Shown in pieces: positions 60,701 through 64,000 of a stretch of 64,000 nt of DNA (within the stretch, counting starts at the first letter, position 1; every line of letters begins with the position of its first letter). Position numbers and translations under genes: made by a program. The stretch comes from Deltaproteobacteria bacterium (lineage in GTDB: Bacteria > Lernaellota > Lernaellaia > JACKCT01): the NCBI GenBank assembly GCA_020633895.1, contig JACKCT010000006.1, forward strand, positions 178,516-242,515, in the 5' to 3' direction. The notes beneath the pieces are model-generated. The model was not told the DNA's origin and ran no database searches. It saw only the letters and a program-made list of their open reading frames with translations.

Positions 60701-60966
60701 TCGATGCACGCTTCCAGCGGTTCGCGATAGGTTTCCCACGTCTTGCCGATGCGCGTGGGCCAGACCCACTGCTCCTTGATATCCATGCTCCACTGGTCGT
60801 GGTGCTCTTCACCGGCCGCGCGGAAGACGCGGATGTTCACGTCCTCCACGTGCGCCGTGAAGCCCTTGTGACGCACCGCCTCGACCAGGCTCGCCAACGA
60901 CAATGGCGGCGACTCGGGTCCGTACGGCGGACACATCACCAGGCAGATATCCAGCTTTTCGCTCAT
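54715..60966 (-). CDS. Giant protein with three B12-binding radical-SAM units and a fourth SPASM radical-SAM unit
   Basis: A single uninterrupted 2083-residue frame. Three units each begin with a cobalamin-binding-type Rossmann start (ICLVMCPPYGPESPPLSLAS; VLMAVAPPADYSSPPRAL; CVLVNCPPWGFTNPPVGPA) followed by a radical-SAM barrel. The clusters are C230/C234/C237 (GCRSRCLFC), C704/C708/C711 (GCRHRCAFC) and C1193/C1197/C1200 (GCVASCVYC). An Asn-Gly-Thr linker near 1560-1590 leads to a fourth barrel with C1607/C1611/C1614 (CNLNCVGC) and a Cys-rich SPASM-type end (HECEQCPQSAKC, LLIPCCKGK, GCLRAC). All four 4Fe-4S sets are intact. The start at 60966 is chosen because the fold begins there. No precursor peptide is seen nearby. 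Substrate unknown. Confidence 0.9.
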   Translation of the reverse strand: MSEKLDICLVMCPPYGPESPPLSLASLVEAVRHKGFTAHVEDVNIRVFRAAGEEHHDQWSMDIKEQWVWPTRIGKTWETYREPLEACIDDLASVDTDTYGFSCHSDNRLMTQEVIRHLKRKKPDAFCIVGGMGVVSNTDMSRFDRGLVDAFVFGPEGENTLCDLLDKRRKGESIVGVPGVFALLPGGRYSELTERKAVENLDVFPWPTFEDFDLSMYTTPNLPLITSRGCRSRCLFCNDRVLMGPQRNRTAENILEEMKYHLEHQGVRDYSFNDLQLNYNLEEVDKLCRMIVEWGEEVRWNCNMIISESLTLDILKNFKAAGCHTITLGLESGSPKIVKRMNKGYKMATCERVLKEIKEAGIILWTNIVVGFPGETQETVDETKDFLARHAHLIDEVCVLNTCNILEYSILAEQGHKLGIAPPKDKDWYEVSWESVDGTNTYEQRIEWMGQVLDVLKAHDVTVRQTNYYFEGEDLYWKKRELDVLMAVAPPADYSSPPRALTSSAGYLESLGIATSCVDLNIDIYNDADDAKKPFFDFGRRDEWANPQVCAKRMEALGLDIQQMARPLVETNTRAVAFYVERGNMLVTRSLLEIVKAERPEVTTILLGPVTSIPAERDLFPRSIVDFMVVGEVEYSLADLLGRLKMGNDLRNIRGVMHYTPDGSKVLTNREPIRKLDEMPLPDYRELRPDRYGPVLKIEGSRGCRHRCAFCAEQPIAGPARYRSAESIFDEMELSYRRYGIEAFEFVDLIANGDVKILGQLADKLIAAKLPVRFSMQFAPSDELTPDLFTKLKQAGLKDIRFGVESFNDDALRLMNKSYNSRIATANLRDAHNAGIETHVNILIGFPGDDTAGFYKTVRGLKRCEAYIDFVDTIQPCEVLPHCAIERNSPKYEVLLPDGGNHSLEWSYKGYNNENWRETRAVEMAIWVSHLDVKFNYDYFVPPHNPIRAKYEKRILARMADKILADVDCVLVNCPPWGFTNPPVGPAVLATYLDKFGFATKVLDYNARWYTEAPESHKLLWHVENKNYWSNDDTWEILAHGLNDRIQAGVEEILSYEPKVIGFTTVDPRERCVIEMIQRIRAIDKDVKILLGGPAMFTPDYRTIFFERVRDEVDGYIVGEGEETLLAVMRAVEDGKPIKDLPGVITFDENGEQHFIPRPPIKDLDSVPYPSYKHFDMKHYHGNSMVLEWSRGCVASCVYCKGKDLAGYYRSRSAEHIFAELKYQVEELGFTSFTVSDNILNGRPKTLERLCDMIIEAELPIRWNAEAAPMKNLRPELLQKLRKAGCFELQLGLEVGSDRVLKLMNKQKLFSVESAEKVFRDAKEAGIKTCMFCIVGFPGETEEDFQMTLEMIERNAPYIDQVKSINSCQIITGTELHVFAGNFGMTLPKDDYHYLWTDGNGLSIEERNNRIRRVLALVQKLGKECLETNLMEGKQNELASMAKDGASMQERWEHLLRQTNDLGSFDPGEYGDGTSSISVPTLDEDFGKSRDYKRDKKSDKPAEAPSAFMARAYNTLPEGEALTEGAVDHKHHKYAAEPANGSTNGHTNGANGTNGHGATNGTNGANGHDAPADKTWVGENLQLAGILAKDRVYAGPEILEIDLTNKCNLNCVGCWNHGFEMGDERWQGEMFKRTLPTERVLAIVDEAAANGARMVQFSGAGDPTMHPDFLKIVEHVKAKGLKCTVINNGTMLTDKILKRLVEIGLDNLTVSVWAGTEAMYEATHPGTKKGMLGKIKKSLRKLHGLKTAAGRNRPHVKIYNVINHVNASGIDDMVSFALAARADHMEFTPIDVIPGKSDHLALTDEDREIIKKQLDGLVRREDYLELDPTQAPRSMDGSGDGKEFARFVKRDLFHKDFKYDLEDITRFDVLCSRKEWRLDIEEDNVEENALLFKYPQHECEQCPQSAKCSIDKDRFLVKVEFLSFLGFGPFYRRITSAGAGTGGYDATAVKDLPCNIGYTYARVGTDGLLIPCCKGKRKPMGDVKADDLLQVWTSPTYREFRDLAMNEPKTHPYFAEIGCLRACDNLGMINRANERLDALSEVQRQALQSPEEFSFKPLGDSPPAAAKPAKKESKPAPATGDSA

Positions 60967-61066
60967 GCGCGCGGTTGCCCTCGATTTATCAAACGCCAAG
61001 CGTAGAGGACGCCCCCCGACAACACAAGGGGAATCGGGACATTAGAGGACGGGAACGCGAGGGGCC

Positions 61067-61981
61067 TTACGAGGTTAAATGGCGGATTTTTCGGCTGATC
61101 GGAGGCGTTTCGTCGCTTTCGATTCGCTCGCCGGGTCGCACCTTGGTCGCAACGATCACCATCTCCGCGTCGAAGATCATCTCCCGGCTTACAAAACGCA
61201 GTCCCGCGGCGGCCAGTTCGTCCAACATCAGGTCCAGGTTGTAGGGGTTGCGGACGCGGCGCACCTCCCGTTCCAACCCCAGGGCGCAGGCCAGGGCGGG
61301 GGCGCTGCGGTTGTGGAAATCCAGATATCCGGCGGCGGCGTCGCGAACCGACGTGATCGGGCGTCGCGGCTCCCAGCGGGCGAGGGCTCCGGCGTCGGTC
61401 CAGGAGCGGGAGGGCTGGTTGGACACGGCGGCGGCGATCATCAGGCGGCCGGGGATCGTTCCGGCGAATCGTTCGGCGGCGTCACTCACCCGATGAGCCG
61501 CGCGCAACACCGAGGCGAAGGGCCAGTTGTGCATCCGCCGTGTGCCCGGCGCGTCGAAATCCAGCACCGAGGCGATCAGCGTTCCGCCCGGCCGCAGGAC
61601 CCGCGCCGCCTCGGCCAGGATGCGCGCCCCCCGTCCTTCTTCCGGCGCGCGGAGGATCACGACGGCGTCGAAGCCTTCGTTTTCGAAGGGCAATTCCTCC
61701 GCCCGCCCGGCCACGCACCGCGTCGCGTAGGGGGCGAGCAGGCGCAAATGGTCCGGATTGTCGTCCAGGGCCGTGACCTTGAGTTGTCGATCCACGACGA
61801 TCGCCGCGTCCGCCCCGGCGGCCAGGGTTTCGGCGTACGGGTCCAGGTGGCGCGTCACGGCGGCGAATCGGCGCTCGTGCCATCGGCGCACCACCGGATG
61901 GTGGGACAGAAACGGCACGAACGCCGGATGCCCGGAAAGCACCGGCTTGGGAAACGGCTTGCGTGTCGACAGGATCGCCAT
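61067..61981 (-). CDS. Class I SAM-dependent methyltransferase
   Basis: A 304-residue protein. The central part has the Rossmann order: nucleotide-binding region AAGADAAIVVD/VTALDDNPDHL, acidic turn GRAEELPFENEGFDAVVI and post-II RVLRPGGTLIASVLDF. The glycine loop (motif I) is degenerate, so activity is not certain. Ribosome-binding site AAGGA. It lies directly upstream of the radical-SAM giant on the same strand (100-nt gap), suggesting one pathway. Confidence 0.75.
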   Translation of the reverse strand: MAILSTRKPFPKPVLSGHPAFVPFLSHHPVVRRWHERRFAAVTRHLDPYAETLAAGADAAIVVDRQLKVTALDDNPDHLRLLAPYATRCVAGRAEELPFENEGFDAVVILRAPEEGRGARILAEAARVLRPGGTLIASVLDFDAPGTRRMHNWPFASVLRAAHRVSDAAERFAGTIPGRLMIAAAVSNQPSRSWTDAGALARWEPRRPITSVRDAAAGYLDFHNRSAPALACALGLEREVRRVRNPYNLDLMLDELAAAGLRFVSREMIFDAEMVIVATKVRPGERIESDETPPISRKIRHLTS

Positions 61982-62257
61982 GGGTTTCGTCCTTGGCGGC
62001 TATCTTGCCCGCCTTTCGCGCCGGGAAAAAGGGCAATTTGCATCCGGTTGGGTGCGGACGACGAAATATGTCCGGGCAAATCGCGGACTGTCCGGTATTC
62101 AGCGGCGAAACGCGAAAATCTCCTTGCAAAATTCCGCCGTTTGGAGAATGAATAGGCATTCAATTTTTTTGGCACTGTGTGCCGCATCAATCGGGCAGTT
62201 GGGGATATTTCGCTATCTCGGTGCGTCGTGGTGGGCGCGCGGTGGGAGGATTGGCTC

Positions 62258-63724
62258 GTGATTCGACCTTTTGCAATTCGAACTCTGCAATGGTTATTCG
62301 TGGCGGCCGCGTTGGTCGCGGTTTTGGGTCTGGCCTCGGCCGTCGGATGCGGCGGGGGCGACGACGATGATGACGACGACAACGACGCCGCCTCCGGCGA
62401 CGATGACGACGACAACGACGCCGGCGACGACGACACCGTCGAGCCCTACACCGGCCCCACGTATTACCAGGACGTCAAACCCATCATGGATTCCCGGTGC
62501 GTCTCGTGCCACACCGACGGCGGCATCGGTCCCATGGCCCTGGACGACTACGAGGGCGCCGAACGCTACTCCCTGGACGTGGCCAACGAGGTGCGCGACC
62601 GCGCCATGCCGCCCTGGAACGCCGATTCGGGCTATACAAAATATCAGAACAACCCCGCGCTGACCCCTCAGCAGATCGACACGATCTACCAGTGGGCCCA
62701 CGCCGGCGCGCCGGAAGGCGACCCGGACAACCCGGGTGAGCCGATCCCGGTCGTCGGCCTGGAACTCGACCACGTGGACCTGACGCTCAAGCTGCCGGTC
62801 GACTACGTCCCGGAGATCAAGGGCAACGAAACCGACGAATATCGCTGCTTTTTGATCGACTGGCCCTACGACACGGTCAAATACGTCACCGGCTTCGACG
62901 CCACGCCGGAAAACCGAAACATCGTTCACCACCTGGCGGTTTACCTGCTCGACTCGTCCCTGCCCGACTCCACGTTCGAGGAAGTGGAGACCTGGCCGAC
63001 CATCGACGAGCGCCCGGGCTACTCCTGCTTCGGCGGCCCATCCGCCACCTACGAAGGCAAGGACGCGCTACAGGTGCCGGTCCAGCAATTGGCCCAATGG
63101 GTGCCGGGCAACGGCGCGCGGGTGTTCCCCCAAGGCTCGGGCATCAAGGTCAACCCCGGTTCGAAGATCGTCCTCCAGATGCACTACTACGTCGAGGAGC
63201 AATACCGGGACGAGTCGGACAAGACGGGCATCGATTTCATGCTCGCCGACGACGTGGAAAAGCTCGGCGCCTACGCCCCGTTCCTGAACGTCCTGTGGCC
63301 GACCAAGCCGGAGAAGATGCTGATCCCCGCGGGCGCGACCGACGTGCGCCACTCCACCAAGCAGGACCCGCGCTGGTACCTGGGGCCGTTCGTGGGCGGC
63401 GCGATCGACCTGGACGACGGTTTCACGATCCATTCGGGCATGCTGCATCTGCATCTGTTGGGCCGGGGAGGCACCCTCAAACTGATGCACGAGGACGGCA
63501 CGGAGGAATACATCGTCGAGGTCGGCCATTGGGACTTCAACTGGCAGCGGGAGTACGTCCTTCAGGATTCGTTGGAGTTCAAGGACGGGGACAAGCTCTT
63601 CCTCGAATGCCGCTACGACAACGACAAACCCGGCGCCAAGGACGTGACCTGGGGCGAGCGGTCCGTCGAGGAGATGTGCGTGGGGAATATGTTCATCACC
63701 GCGCCGAAGAAGGTGGAAGACTAG
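62258..63724 (+). CDS. Cytochrome c / copper type II monooxygenase lipoprotein
   Basis: A 488-residue lipoprotein from GTG 62258 (GGGAGGA 7 nt upstream). The signal peptide ends SAVGCGGG, followed by a 35-residue Asp/Asn tract. A cytochrome c domain carries C81-V-S-C84-H85 and RAMPPWN. From about 165 the fold is PHM/DBH-like: NRNIVHHLAVYL (His224, His225), LQMHYY (His309), GMLHLHLLGR (His397, His399) and a Met near the end (473 or 478). That is the full CuH and CuM ligand set of peptidylglycine/dopamine-type monooxygenases. The haem domain could feed electrons in place of ascorbate. Substrate unknown. Confidence 0.88.
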   Translation: MIRPFAIRTLQWLFVAAALVAVLGLASAVGCGGGDDDDDDDNDAASGDDDDDNDAGDDDTVEPYTGPTYYQDVKPIMDSRCVSCHTDGGIGPMALDDYEGAERYSLDVANEVRDRAMPPWNADSGYTKYQNNPALTPQQIDTIYQWAHAGAPEGDPDNPGEPIPVVGLELDHVDLTLKLPVDYVPEIKGNETDEYRCFLIDWPYDTVKYVTGFDATPENRNIVHHLAVYLLDSSLPDSTFEEVETWPTIDERPGYSCFGGPSATYEGKDALQVPVQQLAQWVPGNGARVFPQGSGIKVNPGSKIVLQMHYYVEEQYRDESDKTGIDFMLADDVEKLGAYAPFLNVLWPTKPEKMLIPAGATDVRHSTKQDPRWYLGPFVGGAIDLDDGFTIHSGMLHLHLLGRGGTLKLMHEDGTEEYIVEVGHWDFNWQREYVLQDSLEFKDGDKLFLECRYDNDKPGAKDVTWGERSVEEMCVGNMFITAPKKVED

Positions 63725-63765
63725 GCACGTATCCGACCTTCCCCATATCAAATTGAGTCAGCCGC

Positions 63766-63790
63766 AAGGCCCGGAATCTTCCCGGGCCTT
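63766..63790 (+). terminator. Rho-independent-like terminator
   Basis: A 9-bp stem (AAGGCCCGG/CCGGGCCTT) with a 7-nt loop, followed by a weak T-rich stretch (cgttgatttt), 42 nt after the copper monooxygenase stop. Confidence 0.7.
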
Positions 63791-63879
63791 CGTTGATTTT
63801 GGCGGGCGAGAGGCGGATGATGTCGCTCGCTACGACGCCGTCGGACGCATGATCCCCGCGTGAAACAAGGAGAGTCGCC

Positions 63880-64000
63880 ATGGGCCTGAAAGCGCGCCTG
63901 AACCCCTACAAAATTGCCATGAAGACGATGGAGCCCATGTCCGCGCTGTCGGACTATGTCGACAAATGCGGGTTGGACTACGGACTGATCGAATTGGTCA
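63880..64000 (+). CDS. AhpD / carboxymuconolactone decarboxylase family protein (3' end outside window)
   Basis: Forty codons from ATG 63880 with ribosome-binding site AAGGAG. The residues MGLKARLNPYKIAMKTMEPM, then LSDYVDKCGLDYGLIELV, match the opening of AhpD-like carboxymuconolactone decarboxylase proteins, where the helical core and a CxxC follow further on (not in the window). Relatives are small peroxidases or decarboxylases. It lies after the terminator, so it is transcribed separately. Confidence 0.75.
   Translation, partial: MGLKARLNPYKIAMKTMEPMSALSDYVDKCGLDYGLIELV

Noticed and set aside
54715-60966. The giant radical-SAM frame being several genes merged by lost stops
   Set aside because: Three junctions would all need errors in phase. 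The units join without spurious sequence, the linker before the fourth unit is composition-biased as real linkers are, and this part of the window has no other frame breaks.

Overview
The window is a GC-rich bacterial chromosome segment from a Gram-negative, didermic organism: it has a TonB-dependent receptor, many lipobox proteins, sigma-54 response regulators, Hanks-type Ser/Thr kinases, FGE-sulfatase-like domains, a Sec-type nitrous oxide reductase cluster and many secreted proteins with Thr-rich linkers. This style suits an uncultivated Myxococcota/deltaproteobacteria-like or related deep lineage. The sequence alone does not settle the taxon. Genes are tightly packed and often coupled by 4-bp ATGA overlaps.

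Layout. 0-4.9 kb: signalling genes (Ser/Thr kinase, sensor-less hybrid histidine kinase, divergent NtrC-type regulator) and a 51-residue membrane protein. 5-8.7 kb: a large secreted reprolysin-like metalloprotease. 9.6-16.1 kb: a beta-helix/FGE lipoprotein facing an operon of zinc-ribbon/TPR protein plus a kinase fused to an FGE domain. 16.2-21.9 kb: metalloprotease plus repeat-rich lipoprotein. 22.1-32.8 kb (minus): a haem acquisition operon running TonB receptor, HmuY-like lipoprotein, ECF-type importer (S, T and fused AA'), a second multi-domain HmuY-like lipoprotein, a secreted HExxH protease and a HemS-type haem-handling protein. 33.1-42.4 kb (minus): a clade II-like nos cluster (cytochrome c, NosZ, NosD, NosF, NosL, NosY, membrane proteins, hemerythrin, MIP18-like, CopD-like). 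A divergent Rrf2 regulator follows it, with paired 18-bp palindromes in the shared promoter. 43.5-51.1 kb (plus): a second metalloprotease / FG-GAP / repeat-lipoprotein cassette. 51.3-61 kb (minus): tRNA-Pro, fatty-acid-hydroxylase-like protein, YdcF-like lipoprotein, FMN reductase, a 2083-residue protein with four radical-SAM modules, then a SAM methyltransferase. The right end holds a cytochrome c / copper monooxygenase lipoprotein and the start of an AhpD-family gene.

Two cross-cutting points matter. First, about eighteen single-base frame breaks fall in otherwise well-conserved genes between 5 and 45 kb, several in homopolymer runs. Restoring one base recovers family motifs (NosZ CuA motif, a CXXCH haem site, the TonB receptor C-terminus with its ATGA junction). 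I therefore read them mainly as uncorrected sequencing indels and annotate whole loci. Second, the exported proteins share features: Asp-rich tracts after the lipidated cysteine, long Thr/Ser linkers, and C-termini ending in an acidic stretch plus Gly-Cys-Gly. One complete C-terminal module is nearly identical in two proteins encoded on opposite strands about 42 kb apart.
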